A DNA stretch of 64,000 nucleotides from Meconema thalassinum. Its lineage: Eukaryota; Arthropoda; Insecta; Orthoptera; Tettigoniidae. Below the pieces are notes generated by a model, which saw nothing but the letters and a program-made list of their open reading frames with translations, ran no database searches and had not been told where the DNA came from. Made by a program: the position numbers and the translations under genes. Location: NCBI GenBank assembly GCA_946902985.2, contig OX336388.2:293052526-293116525 (forward strand). Direction: 5' to 3'. Below, in pieces: positions 31,533 to 43,432 of the stretch; the first letter of the stretch is position 1; each line of letters opens with the position of its first letter.

Positions 31533-34500
31533 TGTCCCCGTTTACCCGGATAGTAGGCTGTCAGATATCCGCCCCCCCTCAATCGGATTGCCAACAATCA
31601 AACGCACCGGCTCAGCTACACCAATGAAAATGGCACTGGCAGATACTACCGAGGTTTGAGCACAGAAGTTACCAAGAAATTATTGTGGAACACACCAAAA
31701 TAGACGGGGGTTCATACTTACCTTTACTTACCTCTTAAAAATTATCTCGGGGATTGGGTTGACAACAGGATCTCTAAAGTATGCTCCCACAATAATCTCC
31801 ACCATGACATTTAAAAATGAACCAGAACGAAGACGAGAACTTTGAACTGTACAAAAGCTTTTATTTCAAATACAGGGTATGATTTTAACAACTCAACAAA
31901 ATAAATGTGGCTATCAGTAGCCCATGTCAATCTGACTATGTCCTCCTGAAGGACTTGCAAAGTTATCAAACAATATGTTAGCTCCCACGAGCTCAAATAA
32001 CGTAATATTCAAAACACATTTGGATTGGATAAGGAAGTCAGGACGAGACACATATATAGAGCATTTGGTTTCTTTTAATAAACATGACACTTGTATTTAT
32101 AGGCACAAGGCCAGAATGTGGACGACCTCGCCCGCTGATAACCAGTTGTCTGACCAGCTGCCGTCTACCCTTCAACCTGACGCACACCTGTCAAATGGGG
32201 CTCACTTGTCATGCCACACTGCGTAAGAATTCAGCTCCCTCTCAACAGCTTTAAATGTCCGCAAGACAACTCATATATATTGACGCAAATCTTTCAAATG
32301 CTTTACTCACATACCACTGGATTATTCTGACAATCCCTAAGCTTGTTAAATTATCATCCAAATGTTTAATAAGCATAGTTTAGAGTATAACACACACTCT
32401 TAAATGTTTATAACAAAATCACATAAATTATTTATAACAATTAGAAATTGTTTATAATATTGTCGAGGATAATTACAAAAATTTTAAACACGCCTCTAAC
32501 ATTACTTTCGTTCCACATTATTGTCAAAGATATTTACATCATTATTTACAATATTAACATTTAAATTATTCAAATTATTAATTTAAGAAATACATTTAAC
32601 CACATGTTCATCCGGTTGGTAATTTCATAATCGTGTCAATATAATCGACCAATGAAGGTTAGTTATACATGTTTGTGTCACAATCTGGTTTAATAAAGGT
32701 TGTAATAATTATTATAATTATTTGTGACGGTAATCTTCATTCAAAATCTTATCTCAAATTCTTTCAAAACTCTTGTTAATTATAACAGTAAATTCACTTG
32801 ATTAATTTTCAACGAACTATGACAATACACTCCATCGGAAAATACTTCGCTTACAAAATAATGCACAAACTGCATTAAAATAGGCCCAAAATTCATCATA
32901 TATTAATATATATGGCATCAAAATCTTCCACAGAATTTACAAAAACCTCCATTAACAAATTCTTTAACATCATTAATTACTGTGGGAACCTCCTTCATTT
33001 ATTCAAGGGCATTATACATCAGCGACTTTCAACACGTCCGCTGCACTAGCGATTATACATTCATAGTTCCACTTAAAAATTCTTATAATCATTAATGGTT
33101 TCAAAACTGTTGTCATTTAACCTTCGTGGATTTCATTCATGAATCGAAATGAAGTAAAAATTTGCCAATCACAAACAAATTTAATAGTGAATACGCTTAT
33201 ATACGCCTGTCTGGTCTATCAAAATTTAAGATTAACATCTTCAAAGAATTGTAGTATAAAAATACTATCATCAAATAAAGTGCAACTAAACTGCAAAATA
33301 GTCGAATAGAATCCAATTAGACTGGGGAATGCAAACATCATTATATAAATCTCTAAATGGGAAAAAACTCCTAACAAAAGTTCATGACTTTAATGCATTT
33401 AATAATTCATAATTAAAGTTCATCTTTCACAAAATGGTCTATGATGCAATGATCGTTCATAACTGACGATAAATGTCTGTGTTGCAATCAATTCAAATAA
33501 CGACTAGTATTTCCAAGATCGTCGACAACGTACTGGATTTTAACGCTCTAAAATCATTTAAATGTTCTTCCTTCTTGATGATGACAGAAAATTGGTCAAA
33601 GTAATTAACTGGGGTAGAATTACTTTAATAAAGTGACACGCTGTCTGAATTTAAATCTGCCATAAAAATCATTAACTTACAGTCAAATCGTGACTACAAA
33701 AATAAGCAAATTACTGAAAAATCTAAATATCAGTCTCAACTGATCCAAAATCATTTAACTATGCCCATGACATAACAATGTCTTAATAAATCGTCGAAAA
33801 AGGCATAACTCATCAAGGTGTACTGAGAATAGGAATCTCAAACAAGAATATAGGGCAAAATACATGAGGACAAAAAATATGGGAAAATGGTTGCTCAATT
33901 ATCGTTAAGAAACTCAAATACAATAAACGTTCACGACTACCTTATCTGCTGGTTGAAGTTCCAGAGGAAAATTCCCCAAAGAAGACTGCTGATGGATCCA
34001 TTTTACCAACTTGAAGATGAGCTCCATCCTCGAAACAAGAAACAGCACCCTCGGAGAATCGAACTGCTTCCTCCTCCGGAAATTGCACTGCTCCGTGAAG
34101 ACGAACGACATCCTTCCGGCAATAATCTTCTTTGTGAGTCGGGACAACCCTGACCTCTCTTGAAAAATCCCTGAAGTTCCAGTAGAAAATCGCCATGAAG
34201 TTTTTGTAGTAATTTCCGAAGAAATATTCATATTCAGTGAGTATGAAATCGTTTCCATTGCTGTTTGATAGTATTCAGCGTTGAACCACGAAACATGGGT
34301 GTAGATGGTTGTTCACCACATGTTCGCTTGTGTGGAATGGCAATTAGCGAAGTTCCATGCTGCTATCTTACTCCGTTGAAATATGTCCCAATTGCATTAA
34401 AGTCCTTTAGCCTTCCATCTTCTCTTCGGTTATGGTAATAGAAGAACAAACTGCCATATTAAACTGCTCCATAATACTGTAGCGTTGTGTCACAAAAGCA

Positions 34501-35477
34501 ATCTGAAGTCTCCCTATTTCACTAGCCGTGTCAGCCGTGGCATAGAATCTGGCGATACAAAGTGCTTCTCATGTGGCGAGAAAATCACTTTTGTCAGTCG
34601 TCTAAAATTGCCAATATCTTCCAAAATAACTCCTCGAAATTGTTCAACTTTTCTACACTCCTTACTGTAGCACTGCACAATAGAATTAGCTTATAGGCGA
34701 CCGCTAACTGTTCATAGCTAATCTTGTAGACGCGTTATAATGTGCGTTTTAACTTCACCTAGATTTACTCACAGTAAACTTGCACTGCTTGTCAGCTCGA
34801 ATCTCGTTCACTGCAGTGGCTTCACCACGCGTTATAAAGACGACTCTTTCTACTAATCTCACTCGACGTTTCACCGAAATAACTATATAAGAACTGAGCT
34901 TCGATGATCTGAGCTTTGACGATTAGAGCTTCGATGATCTGAGAATGAGACTCCTCTCTTCTGCGCAAGGCCTTTTATAAACTTCATAAGGGGCGTATCC
35001 ATCCCTTCCATAGCGTGTTACTGCGTCATCGCTCGAAGTTCCAACTTCGTTAATACATGACGGATTTTCAAAATTCAAAAACTGACAATAAATTTCACCA
35101 AAATTCCAGAACAATGCCTCTACTGCAAATGGATTTCCACAATTCTGCATTCCAAAAGTAATAAAAATATCATAGTTTCAGCAATCTCCGTCTTCCTTCA
35201 GACTATCGTTCATTGGTTCAAGCCTCCCCTCCAATCGCATAATTTCTTCCTCATCAGAATTCCACGTTTCCTGCGACTGCGTCGTAAATCTCGGAACTTT
35301 CTCGAATAAATGCTGACGTCACTGAGAATCTCAGCTCAAGTAGCCTGCTGGCATAACGTCTGCGTCATCCGTGCTTACGTCATGACTACCCACGTCATAA
35401 CTATGACAGCCATAACTTTCTTCATAATTTTCCAAAATAGCCACCGTGGTCTCTATATAATTCAATTTACGGGGGCA
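31533..35477 (-). repeat. 3' LTR (3945 bp) of the Gag-only element
   Basis: Almost wholly AT-rich non-coding sequence. The short open frames inside (for example 31975-32226, 33887-34258) recur unchanged in the other LTR and carry no recognised domain. U3 by position of the TATA box is about 500 bp (35477 to about 34950), leaving about 3.4 kb of R-U5. This LTR has no Tc1 and so provides the empty site (TAAC-TA-TATAAG at about 34882). Confidence 0.93.
34971..35410 (-). promoter_or_regulatory. Candidate LTR promoter: TATA box and CRE-like cluster
   Basis: Minus-strand TTATAAAAGG at 34980-34971, with C/T-rich initiator-like sequence 25-40 bp downstream. Upstream is a cluster of CGTCA words: TGACGTCA palindrome (35314-35321), TGCGTCAT (35361-35368), TTACGTCA (35375-35382), ACGTCATA (35392-35399) and TGCGTCAT (35022-35029). 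These match the CREB/ATF consensus TGACGTCA or its half-site. The same set occurs in LTR2 at 43520-43960. Confidence 0.6.
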
Positions 35478-35666
35478 TTCTCCCCTCACCACGTTTTAAA
35501 AACAGTTGCAAATTGTTTTTAAACTCAGTGTTACAAGTACCTCAACTCTCTTGAACACGAAATTGAATTATTACTGGCTTACTCTAGTATGATATTTCCT
35601 CTATGTTCCTTAATCATAAATCTCTTCTACTCTGGGTTGTGTGTGGTTAAATGCATTCTCTCCTCT

Positions 35667-36527
35667 CTACTTTCTCTTCTGTCCAGTATTTCTATTTTCT
35701 ATGTTCTGCTGGCTCGTAGAAGGTCCAGGATCGATTACAACATCCTGCCTTTTCTTTTGGTTGTCGGCTTCTTTTTCCCGTAATTCTTTCAGGTATTGCT
35801 GGCTTTCCCTCTCTCTTTCCTGATACTGATCGGGTGTCATAACCTGACCTTGAGGATTCTGATTTCTGTTTTGGTTCTGGTTATTTCTATTATAATTTCT
35901 GTTATAACCATTATTGTTGTAATATCTGCCTCTTCCATTGTTGTAATTTCCTCGATTATAGTTCCAGCCTCTTCTCTGTTGATACGGACGGTAACCTTGC
36001 GATCTGTTATTTCGAAACTGATTATTCCTGTGAGGACCTACATTGTCAGTTTTCTCTTCATCTGGCTTGTCAGTTTGTTGGACTTGGTCCATATATACAG
36101 TATTTATTTCTTTGAAGTCATGCCTTTGACCTTTCTGTACCACGTTAGGCATTGGACTTGTGTAGTCTAACCTCCTCAGTAATTCATCCATGCTGGTCAA
36201 ATCCCTGATGTTTGACGAAATGATTAGTCTCCTCACCTCCACAGGCAGCATACGAGAAATCGCATCAATTAATTGCTCCGTTGACAATGGGGGTTGCAAA
36301 AATCTCAAGCGGGATAATTGACTCGTAAAGAAATCAGCGTACCGTGTTGGAAGAGTACCTGAGTATTTTCTTGAATACACCTCCGCTCTTAACGAATTCT
36401 GCGCTTCAATGGACCAAAATCGTTTGATTAATGCCTCTGCAAACTCGTCAAAGTTACTGAATGTGTATCTAAATGCGCAAAACCATTCGAGGGGTCCTCC
36501 AATCAAAAATCTCTCCACTATCTTCAT
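35667..36527 (-). CDS. Gag capsid and RNA-binding tail (Gag-only element)
   Basis: 286-codon frame, the C-terminal half of Gag. Residues 1-130 look like a Ty3/gypsy capsid: KIVERFLIGGPLEWFCAFRY, FDEFAEALIKRFWS, RYADFFTSQLSRLRFL and AISRMLPVEVRRLI. After a P/T-rich linker, residues about 185-230 are an N/R/Y/G-rich tail (RGWNYNRGNYNNGRGRYYNN) with no CCHC knuckle; it probably binds RNA. The E/Q-rich end is polar. It starts exactly at a (GA)n run where the upstream frame stops, so the Met at 36527 is probably not the native start and the two frames were one protein. Gag would assemble particles around the element's RNA. Confidence 0.85.
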   Translation of the reverse strand: MKIVERFLIGGPLEWFCAFRYTFSNFDEFAEALIKRFWSIEAQNSLRAEVYSRKYSGTLPTRYADFFTSQLSRLRFLQPPLSTEQLIDAISRMLPVEVRRLIISSNIRDLTSMDELLRRLDYTSPMPNVVQKGQRHDFKEINTVYMDQVQQTDKPDEEKTDNVGPHRNNQFRNNRSQGYRPYQQRRGWNYNRGNYNNGRGRYYNNNGYNRNYNRNNQNQNRNQNPQGQVMTPDQYQERERESQQYLKELREKEADNQKKRQDVVIDPGPSTSQQNIENRNTGQKRK

Positions 36528-38107
36528 CTCTCTCTCTCTCTGGGAATGTGAGCTTCGATGAAATAATCTTTGAGGTTCCTTACATATTCTATAGGCGTCA
36601 AACTATCAGTGTTGCTGAATTTTTGCGGTTTGTCTTCAAAATTCCTGATGACCGTCACGTTCCTCGGATATGCATCCGGGTAGTTTTTCCCACTATCTCG
36701 ATAGTTCCACTCAGGTTCCATATTCCTCTCGTCATCTTCCTCCCTGAATCTGGATATACGTTCTTCAGGAGTCACGTCTCTCTCTTCTGGATCTAGGTTA
36801 TATCTTCTGGCATAATTCCTATTGGTTTCGCAAGCCAAGCCTTCTGTATCCTTGTCAGTGATTTCCGTTAAGACTTTCTTGATTAACTCTTCTTTGTAGG
36901 TCTCCATCAAACTAGCCTCTCCTAGCTTCAAATTCTGCAGTTTGCTCGTCGTTTCATTCACATCAGAGACAACTTTATGAATCTGTTCCTCTAATGCAGA
37001 TTTTAATGCTTGCACATCCTGACCTAGTTGTGTTCTATCTTCAACTTGTCTTTCGGATAGCGAATCCATCCTGACGCTTAAATCTTTCCTAATCTGTACT
37101 ACTTCATTGTTAATATCTAGTTGAGTACTGGCAAGTTTTCTTTCAATACGTTCCTGAATTTGGGTTACATGTTCCCCACTTGACTTATTCCACTCGTCTT
37201 TCCATACTGCTACATTTGCCGTTAACATTTCTGCTATGTCTACTTCGATATCTTCTTTCAATACTTTATTATGGTCTAATACTTGGGTTCTCATGACCTC
37301 TACATCATACTTTAAACCTGCTAAAGACGCTGTCGTTCTAACTGACTCATCAACTAATCTAGTCGTTAATGCACTTATATTACGTGTACATAGGGTTTTC
37401 GAATTTTCTATCTCTTCCCTGACTTTATTTACATCAGTTTGGACTTTAGTAATATCTACGAAAACTGTGTTGACTTCTACTTGAATCTTATTTATGTCAC
37501 TTTGCACCTCATTTATATCCGAATGAATGTTATTAATATCAACCTGAACATTGGATACATCAGTTCTAACATTTTGGATTTCTCTTTGGACTTCCTCAAC
37601 CTTGTCTTGGACAGTCGCAACATCATTTTTAACAACAACTACTTCGGCCCTAGCACAAGAAATATCACCTCGGACATTAGCCACATCTAGATTCAACATT
37701 GTAAGATCTTTCTGTACCTTAGAAATATCAATTTTAACATCAGCAACATTTTTATGCATATTAGACACATCTATTTTAACATTGGACACGTCTGAGCGCA
37801 TGTCAGTTACAGCATTCTCGATTCCTTGGGTATTAATCTGTAAACGCGACATATTATCCTCTAAGTTAGCAGAACTGGTCTGGAGAACTTTCATATTCTC
37901 CTCCATTCGACTAGCATTCTCCTTCATACTTTCATTCAGCATCTGCTTCATACTACTATTCATGCTTGCTTTCAAGTTAGCAGACATCTCCTCTAACATC
38001 ATCCTCAGACTTTCCTCTGCCATTACAATATTATTCAAAAATAGACTGCTGTAGGGACATACATCAAAAGAGCAAAATAACAACATCTGAGCAAAACTTT
38101 TCACCAT
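36524..38107 (-). CDS. Giant coiled-coil N-terminal Gag segment (Gag-only element)
   Basis: 527-codon frame; the likely native start is the internal Met at MAEESLRMMLEEM (about residue 29). From about residue 80 to 240 the protein is an almost uninterrupted heptad repeat of the type DVSNVKIDVSNMHKNVADVK, with V/I/L every three to four residues and D/N between. Further helical stretches follow to about residue 400. The end (TPIEYVRNLKDYFIEAHIP) is the start of a capsid domain that continues in the next frame at 36527. It stops in RERER*, encoded by the dinucleotide run at 36528-36541. Confidence 0.85.
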   Translation of the reverse strand: MVKSFAQMLLFCSFDVCPYSSLFLNNIVMAEESLRMMLEEMSANLKASMNSSMKQMLNESMKENASRMEENMKVLQTSSANLEDNMSRLQINTQGIENAVTDMRSDVSNVKIDVSNMHKNVADVKIDISKVQKDLTMLNLDVANVRGDISCARAEVVVVKNDVATVQDKVEEVQREIQNVRTDVSNVQVDINNIHSDINEVQSDINKIQVEVNTVFVDITKVQTDVNKVREEIENSKTLCTRNISALTTRLVDESVRTTASLAGLKYDVEVMRTQVLDHNKVLKEDIEVDIAEMLTANVAVWKDEWNKSSGEHVTQIQERIERKLASTQLDINNEVVQIRKDLSVRMDSLSERQVEDRTQLGQDVQALKSALEEQIHKVVSDVNETTSKLQNLKLGEASLMETYKEELIKKVLTEITDKDTEGLACETNRNYARRYNLDPEERDVTPEERISRFREEDDERNMEPEWNYRDSGKNYPDAYPRNVTVIRNFEDKPQKFSNTDSLTPIEYVRNLKDYFIEAHIPRERER

Positions 38108-38616
38108 ATATAAATTTGATCAATTTTCTGTCTTAAATCTAACTTATAACTACCTTATAATTAACCTTCGAAGACACTTCATGTTGAAACAAACTCAAGC
38201 ACATGTTCAAATTTCCCTGGCCCAATTTAAAATATCCTAACACAAATAATTTTACATTTACAATCCAAATAATTTAATTTTATCTTTAATATGACTAAAA
38301 TGTCATAAGCCGGTCAAATAAAATAAGATCCCAGATCATAGGCGATTTTCCTACGTTTCCAGCCTATTTAACCTTTCTCAAGTTGTATAAGATCTGATCT
38401 TTTCTGAGTGTAATTTTCCTAATACAATACAACATTTAATTCCTATATAATCACACTCTTAAATTCTACAATTGGCCAAGACATCTAACAAAGAATCAAC
38501 CTCTTTATTTGAGTCTAATCGAGCCACACGTTTTAGGTTTGCCAATCCTACTGGCGTTCAACCTGGTGATCCAGTTATGTTGAATCAGCCCCACGTTTTA
38601 GGGTCGCCAATCCTTC
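38108..38616 (-). other. Leader of the Gag-only element
   Basis: Non-coding interval between the 5' LTR and Gag. Next to the LTR it has the primer-site candidate, then two copies of a short word group (ACGTTTTAGG...GCCAATCCT at about 38529 and 38593). Confidence 0.7.
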
Positions 38617-41600
38617 TGTCCCCGTTTACCCGGATAGTAGGCTGTCAGATATCCGCCCCCCCTCAATCGGATTGCCAACAATCAAACGCACCGGCTCAGC
38701 TACACCAATGAAAATGGCACTGACAGATACTACCGAGGTTTGAGCACAGAAGTTACCAAGAAATTATTGTGGAACACACCAAAATAGACGGGGGTTCATA
38801 CTTACCTTTACTTACCTCTTAAGAATTATCTCGGGGATTGGGTTGACAACAGGATCTCTAAAGTATGCTCCCACAATAATCTCCACCATGACATTTAAAA
38901 ATGAACCAGAACGAAGACGAGAACTTTGAACTGTACAAAAGCTTTTATTTCAAATAAAGGGTATGATTTTAACAACTCAACAAAATAAATGTGGCTATCA
39001 GTAGCCCATGTCAATCTGACTATGTCCTCCTGAAGGACTTGCAAAGTTATCAAACAATATGTTAGCTCCCACGAGCTCAAATAACGTAATATTCAAAACA
39101 CATTTGGATTGGATAAGGAAGTCAGGACGAGACACATATATAGAGCATTTGGTTTCTTTTAATAAACATGACACTTGTATTTATAGGCACAAGGCCAGAA
39201 TGTGGACGACCTCGCCCGCTGATAACCAGTTGTCTGACCAGCTGCCGTCTACCCTTCAACCTGACGCACACCTGTCAAATGGGGCTCACTTGTCATGCCA
39301 CACTGCGTAAGAATTCAGCTCCCTCTCAACAGCTTTAAATGTCCGCAAGACAACTCATATATTGACGCAAATCTTTCAAATGCTTTACTCACATACCACT
39401 GGATTATTCTGACAATCCCTAAGCTTGTTAAATTATCATCCAAATGTTTAATAAGCATAGTTTAGAGTATAAAACACAGTCTTAAATGTTTATAACAAAA
39501 TCACATAAATTATTTATAACAATTAGAAATTGTTTATAATATTGTCGAAGATAATTACAAAAATTTTAAACACGCCTCTAACATTACTTTCGTTCCACAT
39601 TATTGTCAAAGATATTTACATCATTATTTACAATATTAACATTTAAATTATTCAAATTATTAATTTAAGAAATACATTTAACCACATGTTCATCCGGTTG
39701 GTAATTTCATAATCGTGTCAATATAATCGACCAATGAAGGTTAGTTATACATGTTTATGTCACAATCTGGTTTAATAAAGGTTGTAATAATTATTATAAT
39801 TATTTGTGACGGTAATCTTCATTCAAAATCTTATCTCAAATTCTTTCAAAACTCTTGTTAATTATAACAGTAAATTCACTTGATTAATTTTCAACGAACT
39901 ATGACAATACACTCCATCGGAAAATACTTCGCTTACAAAATAATGCACAAACTGCATTAAAATAGGCCCAAAATTCATCATATATTAATATATATGGCAT
40001 CAAAATCTTCCACAGAATTTACAAAAACCTCCATTAACAAATTCTTTAACATCATTAATTACTGTGGGAACCTCCTTCATTTATTCAAGGGCATTATACA
40101 TCAGCGACTTTCAACACGTCCGCTGCACTAGCGATTATACATTCATAGTTCCACTTAAAAATTCTTATAATCATTAATGGTTTCAAAACTGTTGTCATTT
40201 AACCTTCGTGGATTTCATTCATGAATCGAAATGAAGTAAAAATTTGCCAATCACAAACAAATTTAATAGTGAATACGCTTATATACGCCTGTCTGGTCTA
40301 TCAAAATTTAAGATTAACATCTTCAAAGAATTGTAGTATAAAAATACTATCATCAAATAAAGTGCAACTAAACTGCAAAATAGTCGAATAGAATCCAATT
40401 AGACTGGGGAATGCAAACATCATTATATAAATCTCTAAATGGGAAAAAACTCCTAACAAAAGTTCATGACTTTAATGCATTTAATAATTCATAATTAAAG
40501 TTCATCTTTCACAAAATGGTCTATGATGCAATGATCGTTCATAACTGACGATAAATGTCTGTGTTGCAATCAATTCAAATAACGACTAGTATTTCCAAGA
40601 TCGTCGACAACGTACTGGATTTTAACGCTCTAAAATCATTTAAATGTTCTTCCTTCTTGATGATGACAGAAAATTGGTCAAAGTAATTAACTGGGGTAGA
40701 ATTACTTTAATAAAGTGACACGCTGTCTGAATTTAAATCTGCCATAAAAATCATTAACTTACAGTCAAATCGTGACTACAAAAATAAGCAAATTACTGAA
40801 AAATCTAAATATCAGTCTCAACTGATCCAAAATCATTTAACTATGCCCATGACATAACAATGTCTTAATAAATCGTCGAAAAAGGCATAACTCATCAAGG
40901 TGTACTGAGAATAGGAATCTCAAACAAGAATATAGGGCAAAATACATGAGGACAAAAAATATGGGAAAATGGTTGCTCAATTATCGTTAAGAAACTCAAA
41001 TACAATAAACGTTCACGACTACCTTATCTGCTGGTTGAAGTTCCAGAGGAAAATTCCCCAAAGAAGACTGCTGATGGATCCATTTTACCAACTTGAAGAT
41101 GAGCTCCATCCTCGAAACAAGAAACAGCACCCTCGGAGAATCGAACTGCTTCCTCCTCCGGAAATTGCACTGCTCCGTGAAGACGAACGACATCCTTCCG
41201 GCAATAATCTTCTTTGTGAGTCGGGACAACCCTGACCTCTCTTGAAAAATCCCTGAAGTTCCAGTAGAAAATCGCCATGAAGTTTTTGTAGTAATTTCCG
41301 AAGAAATATTCATATTCAGTGAGTATGAAATCGTTTCCATTGCTGTTTGATAGTATTCAGCGTTGAACCACGAAACATGGGTGTATATGGTTGTTCACCA
41401 CATGTTCGCTTGTGTGGAATGGCAATTAGCGAAGTTCCATGCTGCTATCTTACTCCGTTGAAATATGTCCCAATTGCATTAAAGTCCTTTAGCCTTCCAT
41501 CTTCTCTTCGGTTATGGTAATAGAAGAACAAACTGCCATATTAAACTGCTCCATAATACTGTAGCGTTGTGTCACAAAAGCAATCTGAAGTCTCCCTATT

Positions 41601-41967
41601 TCACTAGCCGTGTCAGCCGTGGCATAGAATCTGGCGATACAAAGTGCTTCTCATGTGGCGAGAAAATCACTTTTGTCAGTCGTCTAAAATTGCCAATATC
41701 TTCCAAAATAACTCCTCGAAATTGTTCAACTTTTCTACACTCCTTACTGTAGCACTGCACAATAGAATTAGCTTATAGGCGACCGCTAACTGTTCATAGC
41801 TAATCTTGTAGACGCGTTATAATGTGCGTTTTAACTTCACCTAGATTTACTCACAGTAAACTTGCACTGCTTGTCAGCTCGAATCTCGTTCACTGCAGTG
41901 GCTTCACCACGCGTTATAAAGACGACTCTTTCTACTAATCTCACTCGACGTTTCACCGAAATAACTA

Positions 41968-43432
41968 CACACATCAAAAAAAGTTTTGCATCACCTCGGT
42001 TCCCAGATCTCCGGCATATAGACGTTGACTGTGTATATTGTATCAAAGATACAGTCCCTTTGACTGTTCATAGATGTCACTAAAACTGCTCAAAGATGTA
42101 AACAACCATGCATGAGCAGGGCCTATTAGACGGAGGGGGTACGACAGCCGATCAGTTCCAGTCATTCCACCAGGACGAAGGTACGCTGCTCATGTTGTCT
42201 GTAGTTCTACCATGCCTAGAAGGTCAATACCGCAGTTCGATCGCGTCCGCATTGTTACTTTGTGTCAAGAAGGGCTCTCAACAAGGGAAGTTTCCAGGCG
42301 TCTCAGAGTGAACCAAAGCGATGTTGTTCGGACATGGAGGAGGTACAGAGATACAGGAACTGTCGATGACAGGCCTCGCTCAGGCCGCCCAAGGGCTACT
42401 ACTGTAGTGGATGACCGCTACTTACGGATTGCCGCTCGGAGGAACCCTGACAGCAATGCCACCATGTTGAATAATGCGTTTCGTTCAGCCACAGGACGTC
42501 GTGTTTCAACTCAAACTGTGCGCAATAGGCTGCATGATGCGCAACTTCACTCCCGACGTCCATGGCGAGGTCCAGCTTTGCAACCCCGACACCATGCAGC
42601 GCGGTACAGATGGGCCCAACAACATGCTGAATGGACCCCACAGAATTGGCATCACGTTCTCTTCACCGATGAGTGTCGCGTATGCCTTCAACCAGACAAT
42701 CGTCGGAGACGTGTTTGGAGGCACCCTGGTCAGGCTGAACGTCTTAGACACACTGTCCAGCGAGTGCAGCAAGGTGGTGGTTCCCTGATGTTTTGGGGTG
42801 GCATTATGTGGGGCCGACGTACGCCACTGGTGGTCATGGAAGGCTCCGAAACGGCTTTACGATACCTGAATGACATCCTCCGACCCATAGTGCACCCATA
42901 TCGGCAGAATATTGGAGAGGCATTTGTCTTCATGGACGACAATTCTCGACCTCATCGTGCACATCTTGTGAATGCGTTCCTTCAAGATAACGACATCGCT
43001 CGACTACAGTGGCCAGCATGTTCGCCAGACATGAACCCTATCGAACATGCCTGGGATATGTTGAAAAGGGCTGTTTATGGACGTCTTGACCCACCAACCA
43101 CTCTGAGAGATTTACGCCGAATTGTCGTTGAGGAGTGGGACAATTTGGACCAACAGTGTCTTGATGAACTTGTGGATAGTATGCCACGACGAATACAGGC
43201 ATGCATCAATGCAAGAGGACGTGCTACTGGGTATTAGACGTAGTGGTGTGTACTGCAATCTGGACCACAAATGCTGAAAGTCTAGCTGTATGATGGTACA
43301 ACATGCAATGTGTGGGTCTCATGAGCAATAAAACGAGCTGAAATGTTGTTTGTGTTGATCTCTATTCCCTTTGTATTTAAAGGTTCCGGAACTCTTGGAA
43401 CCGAGGTGATGCAAAACTTTTTTTGATGTGTG
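41968..43432 (+). mobile_element. Tc1-like transposon, copy 2, intact
   Basis: 1465 bp with the same inverted ends as copy 1 and TA at 41966-41967 and 43433-43434. The undisturbed site survives in the other LTR, giving direct proof of the insertion and its boundaries. Confidence 0.97.
42212..43237 (+). CDS. Tc1-like transposase (DD34E), full length
   Basis: 341 residues, uninterrupted, same architecture as the gene at 25919-26944: HTH region, GRPR at 58-61, catalytic D153, D243 and E278. Both copies are intact and nearly identical, so the family was active recently and may still be. The start Met is the first in frame and gives the family's usual length. A 67-codon frame just upstream (42108-42311) overlaps out of phase and is not a gene. 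Confidence 0.96.
   Translation: MPRRSIPQFDRVRIVTLCQEGLSTREVSRRLRVNQSDVVRTWRRYRDTGTVDDRPRSGRPRATTVVDDRYLRIAARRNPDSNATMLNNAFRSATGRRVSTQTVRNRLHDAQLHSRRPWRGPALQPRHHAARYRWAQQHAEWTPQNWHHVLFTDECRVCLQPDNRRRRVWRHPGQAERLRHTVQRVQQGGGSLMFWGGIMWGRRTPLVVMEGSETALRYLNDILRPIVHPYRQNIGEAFVFMDDNSRPHRAHLVNAFLQDNDIARLQWPACSPDMNPIEHAWDMLKRAVYGRLDPPTTLRDLRRIVVEEWDNLDQQCLDELVDSMPRRIQACINARGRATGY

Noticed and set aside
33887..34258. Opposed 84-114 codon frames, repeated at 40969-41340
   Set aside because: Inside the giant LTRs, where any frame is preserved by recent LTR identity; no domain and overlapping frames on both strands.
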